Of a stretch of 42,777 bases of DNA, positions 9,374-16,561 are shown one piece after another (positions within the stretch are counted from its first letter, which is position 1; each line of letters opens with the position of its first letter). Made by a program: the position numbers and the translations under genes. A model generated the notes under the pieces. That model ran no database searches. It was not told where the DNA came from and saw only the letters and a list, made by a program, of their open reading frames with translations. Source of the stretch: Alphaproteobacteria bacterium (GTDB taxonomy: Bacteria > Pseudomonadota > Alphaproteobacteria > Rhizobiales > Hyphomicrobiaceae); the NCBI GenBank assembly GCA_019137195.1, contig JAGVSR010000152.1:1-42777 (forward strand). The letters run 5' to 3'.

Positions 9374-10360
9374 CTATGACGTCGTCCCCTCTCCGCCCGG
9401 CGCCAGCCCCAGGGCCGCCCGCCGCGCCTCGCGCCCACCCCGGCGGCCACCGGCCGAAGGTTGCGGGGCCGCCGCGGCCGCTGTCGCGCCGGCTTCGGCC
9501 GGCTTGTGGTCGCGGTAGGTCATGATCCAGGTCGTGCAGTTCTCGTCGGTTCCGTTGAGCACGTTGGCCGCGCGAACCGCCTCCATCTCCTGCGGTCGGG
9601 TCGGGTTCATGATTGCGCTCGTCATGCCCGCCCCGATCACCATCGGGATGAATCCGGCATTTATGCCGTGCCGGTGCGGCAGCCCGAACGAGATGTTGGA
9701 GAGGCCGCACGTCGTATTGACCTTGAGCTCCTCGCGCAGGCGCCGGAGCAGGCGGAACACCTGCCGCCCCGCATCTCCCAGGGCGCCGATCGGCATGACC
9801 AGCGGATCGACCACGACATCCTCGGCCTTGATGCCATGGTCGGCCGCGCGCTCGACGATTTTCTTAGCGACCGCAAAGCGCACGTCGGGGTCCATCGAGA
9901 TGCCGGTCTCGTCGTTCGAGATGGCGACCACCGGCACGTTGTACTTCTTGACGAGCGGCAGGATGGCCTCGAGCTTTTCCTCCTCGCCCGTCACCGAGTT
10001 GACCAACGGCCGCCCCTTGGCGACCTTGAGCGCGGCCTCGATGGCGGCCGTCACCGACGAATCGATGGAGAGTGGCAAGTCGACGAGCCCCTGCACGATC
10101 TCGAGAGTCTGGACGAGGAGCGCCGGTTCGGTCGCGTTGGGATCGACGGCGGTCACGCCGGCATTGACGTCGAGCATCGTCGCCCCGCAAGCCGCCTGCT
10201 CGAGGGCGTCCTTTTTCACGGTTTCGAAGTTGCCCGCCACGATCTCGGCCGCGAGCTTCTTGCGCCCGGTGGGGTTGATGCGCTCTCCGATCACGCAGAA
10301 CGGCTGGTCGAAGCCGATCACGATCTCGCGTGTGGCGGAAGCGACGATGGTGCGGGTCAT
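9374..10360 (-). CDS. Methyltetrahydrofolate:corrinoid methyltransferase (pterin-binding, MtgA/AcsE-like)
   Basis: This is a pterin-binding TIM-barrel protein of the dihydropteroate-synthase/MetH-pterin family. The signature is IGERINPTGRKKL near residue 24, followed by DVNAGV (about 64), LSIDSS (about 97), VNSVTGEEEKL (about 120) and a C-terminal NPTRPQEM segment. It would move the methyl group between the corrinoid protein and tetrahydrofolate. In this setting the likely direction is methyl-Co(III) to methyl-THF, as for MtgA in glycine betaine users. The core ends near residue 280 and is followed by an Ala/Pro stretch and a basic GGRRGGREARRAALG tail. The start at 10360 has GGGAGACAGGA directly upstream. 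It follows metF after a 103-base gap. Confidence 0.88.
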   Translation of the reverse strand: MTRTIVASATREIVIGFDQPFCVIGERINPTGRKKLAAEIVAGNFETVKKDALEQAACGATMLDVNAGVTAVDPNATEPALLVQTLEIVQGLVDLPLSIDSSVTAAIEAALKVAKGRPLVNSVTGEEEKLEAILPLVKKYNVPVVAISNDETGISMDPDVRFAVAKKIVERAADHGIKAEDVVVDPLVMPIGALGDAGRQVFRLLRRLREELKVNTTCGLSNISFGLPHRHGINAGFIPMVIGAGMTSAIMNPTRPQEMEAVRAANVLNGTDENCTTWIMTYRDHKPAEAGATAAAAAPQPSAGGRRGGREARRAALGLAPGGEGTTS

Positions 10361-10463
10361 TCCTGTCTCCCGGAAGCTGGCTCAGGTCTTGTCCAAGTTT
10401 CGAAGTTCAGTCTCGAAGTCCTCTACCCCCAACCCTCTGCTCTTGGAGTGAAGCTTGGGGGGC

Positions 10464-11597
10464 TTACGATGCATCTGTTTGCGCAGACTCCGTCCCGCCG
10501 ACGCCACGTGTCGCAGCGCGTTCCGCCATGTCCGGCGGCGATACGGTCTCCTGGGCCTTGAGCTCGCCCGATCGCCGCTCGACGGAGCGCTCCGAGGCCG
10601 TCTCCTCGCGTCGCCACGGCCGCCGTCCCTTGAGCACGCCCGACTCATGCACGATCTCGGCGACGTACTCCTCCTGCCGGTAGGCCATGACGTGGACGCC
10701 GCTGACGCCCGCGATCTCCTTCACCTCGTTGATGATGTCGATCGCGAGCCGCTTGCCCTCCCGCTTTTGGTCTTTAGCGCCCTCGATGCGGCGCACGACC
10801 TCGTCGGGAATATGCACGCCGGGCACGTTGCTCCTCATCCAGCGAGCGGTCTTGGCCGAGGCGAGCGGCCCGACACCGATCAGGATGAAGCAGCGCTCGT
10901 CGAGCCCCTCGTCGCGTACTCGCTGCATGAAGGCCCTGAGTCTCGGCACGTCGAAGCAGTATTGGCTCTGCACGAATTGCGCCCCGGCCGCGATCTTCTT
11001 CGCGAGATGCAGCGCCCGGAACTCGAGCGGCGGTGCGAATGGGTTGACGGCGCCGCCAAGGAACAGCGTCGGGGGCGTGCTGATCCGCCGCCCGGACAGA
11101 AACCGTGCCTCGTCTCGCATGGTTCTGATGGTGGAAAGAAGCGCTGTCGAATCGAGGTCGAACACGGGCTTGGCGCCAGGCTGGTCTCCGGCCTGCACGC
11201 CGTCGCCCGTGAGGCAGAGGATGTTCTGCACGCCCATGGCGGCAGCGCCGAGTACGTCGCCCTGGATGGCGATCCGGTTCTTGTCGCGGCAGGCGATCTG
11301 CATGATCGGCGCGTAGCCCATCCGCGTTAGCAGTCCGCAGATGCCGACGGAGCTCATGTGGCAGTTGGCGCCCGACGCGTCGACCGCGTTGATGCCGTCC
11401 ACCCAGCCATCGAACACCTTGGCGCGGTCGTAGACGTCCCGTGGGTCGGCACTGTCCGGCGGGTTGAGCTCGGCCGTGACGGCGAACTCCCCACGCCGCA
11501 GGATGCGCTCGAGCCGCCCGCGTGACGTGTGCCCCGGGATGGGATCGAGCGGTAGGCCGGGGTCGAGCGGGTTTATGTCGGGCGGGGCGGCGGTCAC
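10464..11597 (-). CDS. metF: Methylenetetrahydrofolate reductase (MetF family)
   Basis: MetF interconverts methylene-THF and methyl-THF using FAD. The barrel is recognisable from AELNPPDSAD near the N-terminus, a central NILCLTGDGV segment, the VNPF motif, and AGAQFVQSQYCFD. I prefer the GTG start at 11597 because it overlaps the stop of the upstream metV-like gene as GTGA, a standard sign of translational coupling. An ATG at 11645 would add 16 Gly/Pro-rich residues. The last 50 residues are a polar extension without family similarity that I can see. In this cluster methyl-THF is the product of demethylation, so the enzyme probably runs in the oxidative direction, with the MetV-like partner supplying the electron route. 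This direction is inferred. Confidence 0.9.
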   Translation of the reverse strand: MTAAPPDINPLDPGLPLDPIPGHTSRGRLERILRRGEFAVTAELNPPDSADPRDVYDRAKVFDGWVDGINAVDASGANCHMSSVGICGLLTRMGYAPIMQIACRDKNRIAIQGDVLGAAAMGVQNILCLTGDGVQAGDQPGAKPVFDLDSTALLSTIRTMRDEARFLSGRRISTPPTLFLGGAVNPFAPPLEFRALHLAKKIAAGAQFVQSQYCFDVPRLRAFMQRVRDEGLDERCFILIGVGPLASAKTARWMRSNVPGVHIPDEVVRRIEGAKDQKREGKRLAIDIINEVKEIAGVSGVHVMAYRQEEYVAEIVHESGVLKGRRPWRREETASERSVERRSGELKAQETVSPPDMAERAATRGVGGTESAQTDAS

Positions 11598-12154
11598 GGG
11601 CGCGCCTCCCGGCCGGCCGTCGCCCGGCGCGCCACGCGAAGCCACGACGAGGTCTCGCGCAGCGACTGGTCGACCGGAGGCTGTACAGCGAGGATGCCGT
11701 CACCCGCCGCCATATTGCGCGAGCCCTCCCACGCTTTGACCCACACGCACGGCGCATCGGGAATGACCTCGCAAGTCCCGTTCGGCCTCACGCCGCCGCA
11801 TGGCCCGTTGCGGAGCTGCTTCGGACAGGTCATCGGGCAGCTCATGCCGGTCGCGGTCAGAATGCATTGACCACACATGCGGCAGTCGAAAAGGAGTCCC
11901 TTGGCGTGGCGCTCGACGAACGCAACCGGCTTTTCGGACCGCTCGTAGCCGACGGCGCGGAACAGGGGATCGAGCGCCAGCAGCCCACGCTCGAACGTTG
12001 CGTAGATCTTCTCCAGCAAGGCAGCGTTGCGCACCGACCAAGCTCTCAGGGTGAAGCGCCGCCGCTTCCGCCCGTCGGCGGAGAAGCGCACGGGGCCGGG
12101 TTCCGACGGCGCAGACAGGGAGGGTGGAGCTGCAGCGGCTATGGGCGGTCGCAT
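11594..12154 (-). CDS. MetV-like Cys-rich partner of methylene-THF reductase (MTHFR C-terminal domain family)
   Basis: This protein of about 186 residues matches the zinc-ribbon/Cys-rich family annotated as methylenetetrahydrofolate reductase C-terminal domain, named MetV in acetogens. The central region has closely spaced cysteines in FDCRMCGQC, MSCPMTCPK, GPCGGVRPNGTCEV and APCVWVKAW, enough to bind zinc or an Fe-S cluster. MetV in acetogens forms a complex with MetF and is needed for its activity or cofactor loading. The direct coupling here (GTGA overlap with metF) supports the same partnership. The start at 12154 has GGAGGG upstream and overlaps the end of the preceding gene by 16 bases. 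An in-frame upstream ATG at 12283 would lie inside that gene and is less likely. Confidence 0.82.
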   Translation of the reverse strand: MRPPIAAAAPPSLSAPSEPGPVRFSADGRKRRRFTLRAWSVRNAALLEKIYATFERGLLALDPLFRAVGYERSEKPVAFVERHAKGLLFDCRMCGQCILTATGMSCPMTCPKQLRNGPCGGVRPNGTCEVIPDAPCVWVKAWEGSRNMAAGDGILAVQPPVDQSLRETSSWLRVARRATAGREARP

Positions 12155-12447
12155 TCGCGCCCTCCGCTCCTCGCCGCTGCAGCGAGACGCGCATCTGGCC
12201 AATCGGCCTCGAGTTTCGCTGCGAGGGCGTCCGCGGCGGCGTTCGGGTCGCCCTCGACTGCGACCGGATCGCTCGTGCGCCACTGCTCGAGATAGCCGTC
12301 TGTGTCGCTGAGCCCCGCCTGCATGGCCGCCATGTCGATGGCACCGGCGAAGCGGGGCGTGAGCTCGCGGCGCACGGCGCGGCGTCCGCTGCCGGCCTTC
12401 ACCTGGGCGGGAATGTCACGCCAGTAGACGACGACGAGATCCGTCAC
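12139..12447 (-). CDS. Small 'virulence factor' family protein (PF13769-like), function unknown
   Basis: A GTG at 12447 with AGGAG nine bases upstream starts a 102-residue protein beginning (M)TDLVVVYWRDIPAQV. The YWRDIPAQV and RRELTPRF segments are characteristic of a small family labelled 'virulence factor' in databases. I recall that name from the family's discovery and it does not describe a role here. The protein is small and soluble, with no signal peptide and no cysteines. Its gene overlaps metV by 16 bases, so it is part of the metV-metF translational chain. A 295-base gap separates it from the upstream DUF1638 gene, and a fresh promoter may lie there. Its constant company with corrinoid/folate genes suggests an accessory role in methyl transfer, but that is inference. 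Confidence 0.75.
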   Translation of the reverse strand: MTDLVVVYWRDIPAQVKAGSGRRAVRRELTPRFAGAIDMAAMQAGLSDTDGYLEQWRTSDPVAVEGDPNAAADALAAKLEADWPDARLAAAARSGGRECDRP

Positions 12448-12742
12448 GGCCGCTGCTCCTTCGACCCGCAGATTATGGCCGTTTCCCCTCGAATCACGCC
12501 GTTCTACGCGACAGCCCATTGGCGGAAAGCGACTCGGCCAATGACGTCTCTCGGCGGCCTTCGTATGCCTTTGCCATCCGTCAAACGGTTTTGCTGGGCG
12601 CTCGGGCCAGTCTCCCCCTCCCTGCAGAAACGGTTATGGCGAGGGGCAGGTCTGTCGGATGCCTAGGTGCGGTTCCACTCGTCCGGCCTGTCGGTCCACA
12701 TTTTGACCACGGGGAGCAGGGATCGCGTCGGGCCGCGCCAAG

Positions 12743-13369
12743 TTATCGGTTGCTGGTCGCCCGCAGCGACGTTTCCAGATCCCCGTACCCTGTAAAGCGC
12801 CGCTCGAACTCGAGTCCAAGCCATGCCGCTGCCGTCCTCGCTTGGGCATCGAGCTCAGCGTCGTCGGTCTGGGCGAGGTACACGACGCGTCTATAGTTTC
12901 CGAAATAGTCCGCCTTGAGCTCGGGATACCGGTCGAGACCCAGCGGCTCGATGAAGAACGTTCGAAAGTTCCGCACGAGGAAGTCCGTGAAATAGAACGC
13001 CGTCAGGTCCTCGTCCTCGCGCGCACGGAATTGCTCGAGGCCCTGGTAGAATGCGAAGCAGTGCGGCCCCGCGATGCGCGTTACCCCTTCGCTCTCGAGC
13101 ACCCTGTCGAGCAGCCCTCCGGTCCCGCAGTCGCCATAGCCGGCGAGGATCGTCCGATAGCCGTCTGCCTTCGCTTCGCGGATCGCTGCTCTCATGGCCG
13201 CCGGGATCTTCTGCGGCTCGAAATGGAGTTGCGCCGCGAGGCACGTGAGGTCGATGTGATTGAGCCCGTATCGCTCGCGCACAGCGAGGATCTCGCGCGC
13301 CAGCATCCCGCAGCCGATGACCAGCACACGGCCCGACTTGTCCTCGACCTCGCGCCCGGCGTCGTCCAT
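12743..13369 (-). CDS. DUF1638 domain protein
   Basis: The product of about 208 residues carries the DUF1638 pattern: VLVIGCGMLAREI at the N-terminus, LTCLAAQLHF, a GYGDCGTGGLL motif with conserved Cys and Gly residues, and AGPHCFAFY. Homologues sit next to corrinoid proteins and MttB-family methyltransferases in many genomes, and I know of no established activity. The two conserved Cys/His regions could bind a metal or a corrinoid-related ligand. I chose the ATG at 13369 because a strong terminator hairpin (13396-13425) covers the region that a start at 13435 would translate. The gene follows the corrinoid protein gene and would be reached only by read-through of that terminator or from its own promoter. 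Confidence 0.82.
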   Translation of the reverse strand: MDDAGREVEDKSGRVLVIGCGMLAREILAVRERYGLNHIDLTCLAAQLHFEPQKIPAAMRAAIREAKADGYRTILAGYGDCGTGGLLDRVLESEGVTRIAGPHCFAFYQGLEQFRAREDEDLTAFYFTDFLVRNFRTFFIEPLGLDRYPELKADYFGNYRRVVYLAQTDDAELDAQARTAAAWLGLEFERRFTGYGDLETSLRATSNR

Positions 13370-13395
13370 TCCCGCGCCGCCTTCCTGCAGAAAAT

Positions 13396-13425
13396 AAGAG
13401 CGGGTGCAGTGCGTCACCCGCTCTT
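13396..13425 (-). terminator. Intrinsic terminator between corrinoid gene and DUF1638
   Basis: Perfect 11-base arms (AAGAGCGGGTG and CACCCGCTCTT) enclose an 8-base loop. Read on the minus strand, the stem is followed by ATTTTC, the T-rich tract expected of a rho-independent terminator. It lies 50 bases after the corrinoid protein stop codon and 27 bases before the DUF1638 start. It should let the corrinoid protein be made in excess over the downstream enzymes. Confidence 0.75.
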
Positions 13426-13474
13426 CAAGTAGCACCGCCGGATGCCTGGGGGATCGGGCTCGGAGGGAGCCGGG

Positions 13475-14173
13475 TCAGGCGGTGCTCAACTGGTTGTGCT
13501 TGCGCTTCATGAGCTCGCGGGCGGTCTCGACGGCCACCGCGGCGTCGCGGCAGTAGGCATCGGCACCGACGGCCTTGCCGAACTCCTCGTTCAGCGGCGC
13601 GCCACCGACGAGCACGATGTAATCGTCGCGAATGCCCTTCTCCTTCAGGGTGTCGATGACGACCTTCATGTACGGCATGGTGGTGGTCAAGAGCGCGCTC
13701 ATGCCGAGGATGTCGGGCTTCTCGGTTGCGAGCGCTTCGAGGTACTTCTCGACCGGATTGTTGATGCCAATGTCCACGACCTCGAACCCGGCGCCCTCCA
13801 TCATCATGGCGACGAGATTCTTGCCAATGTCGTGAATATCGCCCTTGACCGTTCCGATCAGCATCTTGCCGACCTTCGGCGCGCCGGTCTCGGCGAGCAG
13901 CGGGCGCAGAATCCCCATTCCGGCCTTCATGGCGTTGGCGGACATCAGCACCTCGGGCACGAACAGAATGCCGTCCCGGAAGTCTATGCCGACGATGCGC
14001 ATTCCCTCGACGAGCGCCTTGGTCAGAACGTCATAGGGCGTCCAGCCGCGCGCAAGGAGGATGCGCGTTCCTTCCTCGATCTCGTCCTTCAGACCGTCGT
14101 AGAGATCGTTGTGCATCTGCGAGACGAGGTCGTCGTCCGAAAGGGCGGAGAGGATGATCTCGTCGTCGGCCAT
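13475..14173 (-). CDS. Corrinoid (B12-binding) protein of the methyltransferase system (MttC/MtgC-like)
   Basis: This 232-residue protein is the methyl carrier. An N-terminal helical cap domain (residues 1-95, with LFVPEVLMSANAM) precedes a Rossmann-type B12 domain. The cobalt-ligating motif DxHxxG is seen as GDIHDIGKN, with H114 as the lower axial ligand. SALLTTTMPYM and VLVGGAPLN complete the family signature. The N-terminus is strongly acidic (MADDE, SDDD). The start at 14173 matches the family; the frame stays open upstream, but those residues are unlike the family. It is divergent from the MttB-family gene with 212 bases between them, so the two are probably co-regulated. It is followed by an intrinsic terminator. 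Confidence 0.94.
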   Translation of the reverse strand: MADDEIILSALSDDDLVSQMHNDLYDGLKDEIEEGTRILLARGWTPYDVLTKALVEGMRIVGIDFRDGILFVPEVLMSANAMKAGMGILRPLLAETGAPKVGKMLIGTVKGDIHDIGKNLVAMMMEGAGFEVVDIGINNPVEKYLEALATEKPDILGMSALLTTTMPYMKVVIDTLKEKGIRDDYIVLVGGAPLNEEFGKAVGADAYCRDAAVAVETARELMKRKHNQLSTA

Positions 14174-14385
14174 GAAGCGGCTCCCCGGATGCGGCGAAGA
14201 CAAAATGAAACACCTGCTGATACCGGGGCGCACTCCGGCGAGCTTGTCAGATTGCGACACCGCGACAAGAGAAAGCGACCGCGCCGATTTTGTTTTTTTG
14301 TGACCCATGAAAGCATCGACTTTGCGCTGGAACGGCGGCATTTTTCTCGTCGTATCGTCCCTGCCAGAATTCGGAGGAGTCCGCG
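14174..14385. promoter_or_regulatory. Divergent promoter region corrinoid protein / MttB-family methyltransferase
   Basis: The 212-base gap contains an inverted pair CTTGTC (14243-14248) and GACAAG (14264-14269) with 15 bases between, a possible dimeric operator. A T-rich tract follows at about 14288-14300. The plus-strand gene has a strong ribosome binding site, GGAGGAG. No -35/-10 pair could be assigned with confidence, and no regulator gene is adjacent. I did not find a cobalamin riboswitch here. Confidence 0.4.
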
Positions 14386-15954
14386 ATGAGCAACGAGCCC
14401 GCAGCGACGCCGGAGAGCCAGCCGAGCGGTCAAAGCGGACGGCGCGGCCGCAGTGCCCGGCGCGCGGCCCGCGGCGGCGGCGGTCCAGGCGCACAGCTCC
14501 CCTACATCACGCGCAAGATTGCCACCTATGACGTGCTCGACGAGGAAGGCCTTGCCATCATCGAGGGGAACGCCGACACGATATTGCAGGAGATCGGCAT
14601 CGAGTTTCGCGACGACGCGGAAGCGCTCGATATGTGGAGAAAGGCCGGCGCCGACGTAAAGGAGAGCCGCGTCCGCTTCCCCAAAGGTCTCTGCCGCTCG
14701 CTGTTGCAGACAGCGCCTGAGACCTTCGTCCAGCACGCTCGCAATCCGGAGCGCAACGTCCAGATCGGCGGCAAGGCGACGGTGTTCGCGCCCGTCTACG
14801 GCCCTCCGTTCGTACGCGATCTCGACGGCAACCGCCGCTACGCGACGCTCGACGACTTCAGGAATTTCGTGCGCCTCGCCTACATGGCACCCGCCATTCA
14901 TCACTCGGGCGGCACCGTGTGCGAGCCAGTCGACGTGCCCGTCAACAAGCGCCATCTCGACATGGTGCTGACCCACATGACGCTCTCCGACAAGCCATTC
15001 ATGGGCTCGGTCACGCACCCTATGCGCGCCGCCGATACCGTCGAGATGTGCAAGATCCTGTTCGGCGCCGAGGTCGTGGATAGGAATTGCGTTGTCATCA
15101 ATCTCATCAATGCCAATTCGCCGATGGTATTCGACGAGACCATGCTTGGCGCGGCCAAGGTCTATGCCCGCGCCAATCAGGCCACCATCGTCACGCCTTT
15201 CATCCTATCCGGCGCCATGAGCCCGGTATCGGTCGCAGGCACCCTGACCCAGGTTCTGGCGGAGGTTCTTGCCGGCGCTGCCTTCACGCAGCTCTGCCGG
15301 CCCGGTGCTCCGGTCGTGTTCGGCACCTTCGCCTCCTCGATGTCGATGCAGTCCGGAGCCCCGACCTTCGGCACCCCCGAGCCGTCGCTCGTCTCCTACG
15401 GTGCGGCCCAGCTCGCGCGCCGTCTGAAGATCCCCTTCCGCACCGGCGGCGGCCTCTGTGCCTCGAAGGTCCCGGACGCTCAAGCCGCCTACGAAAGCGC
15501 CAACACGCTGAACTCGACGCTCTTGGCCGGCACCAACTTCGTGCTGCACGGCGCCGGCTGGCTCGAAGGCGGGCTCTCGGCCAGCTACGAGAAGTTCATC
15601 TTGGACGTCGACCAGCTCGGCATGCTGCAGAAGTTTGCGGCCGGCGTCGATCTCTCCGAAAACGGCCAGGCCATGAGCGCCATCCGCGAGGTGGGGCCTG
15701 GCGCGCACTATCTTGGCTCCGAGCACACCAAGGCAAATTTCGAGACCGCCTTTTATCGCTCGACGATTGCCGACAATAACTCCTACGAGCAGTGGCTGGC
15801 CGAAGGCGAGAAGACGGCAGCGCAGCGTGCCAACGAGATCGCCAAGACTTGGTTGGGACTGTACGAGAAGCCCTCCATCGACCCCGCCGTCGAGGAGCAG
15901 CTCGTCGACTTCGTGGCGCGGAAGAAGGCCTCGATGCCTGACGCGTTCGCCTGA
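14386..15954 (+). CDS. Non-pyrrolysine MttB-family methyltransferase, probable glycine betaine:corrinoid methyltransferase
   Basis: This 522-residue protein belongs to the trimethylamine methyltransferase superfamily. It would transfer one methyl group from a quaternary amine to the corrinoid protein encoded divergently. The reading frame has no internal amber codon, so it is one of the non-pyrrolysine members, whose characterised representative (MtgB) uses glycine betaine. The first 35 residues are a Gly/Arg/Ala-rich basic tail (GRRGRSARRAARGGGG), followed by a typical core starting at YITRKIATYDVL. Conserved-looking stretches include GGTVCEPVDVP, the glycine-rich GGGLCASKVPDAQ and HGAGWLEGGLSASYEKF. 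The operon downstream degrades dimethylglycine and sarcosine, so betaine is the best substrate guess. Trimethylamine, proline betaine, carnitine or other betaines are alternatives. Confidence 0.9.
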   Translation: MSNEPAATPESQPSGQSGRRGRSARRAARGGGGPGAQLPYITRKIATYDVLDEEGLAIIEGNADTILQEIGIEFRDDAEALDMWRKAGADVKESRVRFPKGLCRSLLQTAPETFVQHARNPERNVQIGGKATVFAPVYGPPFVRDLDGNRRYATLDDFRNFVRLAYMAPAIHHSGGTVCEPVDVPVNKRHLDMVLTHMTLSDKPFMGSVTHPMRAADTVEMCKILFGAEVVDRNCVVINLINANSPMVFDETMLGAAKVYARANQATIVTPFILSGAMSPVSVAGTLTQVLAEVLAGAAFTQLCRPGAPVVFGTFASSMSMQSGAPTFGTPEPSLVSYGAAQLARRLKIPFRTGGGLCASKVPDAQAAYESANTLNSTLLAGTNFVLHGAGWLEGGLSASYEKFILDVDQLGMLQKFAAGVDLSENGQAMSAIREVGPGAHYLGSEHTKANFETAFYRSTIADNNSYEQWLAEGEKTAAQRANEIAKTWLGLYEKPSIDPAVEEQLVDFVARKKASMPDAFA

Positions 15955-15958
15955 AAAG

Positions 15959-15978
15959 AGCCCGACGACGGCCGGGCT
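15959..15978 (+). terminator. Weak hairpin after the methyltransferase gene
   Basis: Six-base arms AGCCCG and CGGGCT with an 8-base loop begin five bases after the methyltransferase stop codon. There is no T-tract, so it is at best a weak or rho-assisted terminator. Confidence 0.25.
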
Positions 15979-16029
15979 AAAGTGGCCGCCCTGTTTCACA
16001 AGGAGATCTGGAGCGGTGTGTTCCGGGTC

Positions 16030-16336
16030 AGAGAGTGAGTGCGCCCGGCGCTTGTCAAGCAGCTTGCGCTCCCGGCGGCCGGCTCCCCGGCGGTGAGTGC
16101 GCCTGGCGATTATCACGCAGCATTCGCGCCCGGCGGCCGGCTCCCCGGCGGGGAGTCGCCTGGCGATTATCACGCAGCATTCGCGCCCAGCGGCCGGCTC
16201 CCCGGCGGGGAGTCGCCTGGCGATTATCACGCAGCATTCGCGCCCGGCGGCCGGCTCCCCGGCGGTGAGTCGCCGGGCGTTTATCACGCAGCATTCGCGC
16301 CCGGCGGCCGGCTCCCCGGAGGGGAGTCGCCGGGCG
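16030..16336. repeat. Five tandem repeats of 57-58 bp between the methyltransferase gene and soxB
   Basis: The anchor GGCTCCCC recurs at 16081, 16139, 16196, 16253 and 16310, giving spacings of 58, 57, 57 and 57 bases. The first unit is diverged, with CTTGTCAAGC in place of ATTATCACGC; the other four are nearly identical. Each unit ends in CTCCCCGGCGGGGAG or a close variant, a 7-base palindromic arm pair around one base, intact in the copies ending near 16155 and 16212. Because 57 is 19 codons, the array stays open in all frames, but I see no start signal or homology to support translation. It is not a CRISPR array because there are no unique spacers. The function is unknown. Confidence 0.9.
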
Positions 16337-16354
16337 CAATCAAAGGTGTCGCTT

Positions 16355-16410
16355 CTGGACAAAAGATCGTCTTGATCCGCGGTCACGAGACGCGCAATCC
16401 TGGATAAAAG
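16355..16410. promoter_or_regulatory. Paired direct repeats upstream of soxB
   Basis: CTGGACAAAAG (16355-16365) and CTGGATAAAAG (16400-16410) are 11-base direct repeats with one mismatch, 45 bases apart. They lie between the tandem array and the hairpin upstream of soxB and could be activator sites. The spacing is close to four helical turns. The evidence is only the repetition. Confidence 0.3.
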
Positions 16411-16450
16411 TTGCTCAGGCGAGGAAATCGCAGGCCGGATCGAACTCTTC

Positions 16451-16488
16451 GCGAGACCCGACAGCCTCGACGGCATGTCGGGTCTCGC
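16451..16488. promoter_or_regulatory. Perfect 13-bp inverted repeat upstream of the sox-dgc operon
   Basis: GCGAGACCCGACA (16451-16463) and TGTCGGGTCTCGC (16476-16488) are exact reverse complements around a 12-base loop. The soxB start is 74 bases further on. No T-tract follows on the plus strand, so a simple terminator for read-through from the upstream methyltransferase gene is not well supported. As DNA it could be a dimeric operator, and as RNA a stable leader hairpin. Confidence 0.6.
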
Positions 16489-16561
16489 AGGCTCGACCCG
16501 ATCATCCGCGCGGGCGCTTCGGGCCAGCGCACGGGACGCGGGTCGGCAGCGTCCAAATACT

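Noticed and set aside
14174-14385. Cobalamin riboswitch before the corrinoid or methyltransferase genes, or before the TonB receptor (32398-32677)
   Set aside because: Neither region shows the B12 box or GCCACTG core, and the gaps are barely long enough for the full aptamer.
14386-15954. Pyrrolysine-containing trimethylamine methyltransferase
   Set aside because: The frame runs 522 codons with no in-frame TAG, so it is a non-pyrrolysine member.
16030-16336. CRISPR array or a translated 19-residue repeat protein
   Set aside because: The units are contiguous with no unique spacers. The open frames across it follow from the 57-base period and high GC, with no start signal or homology.
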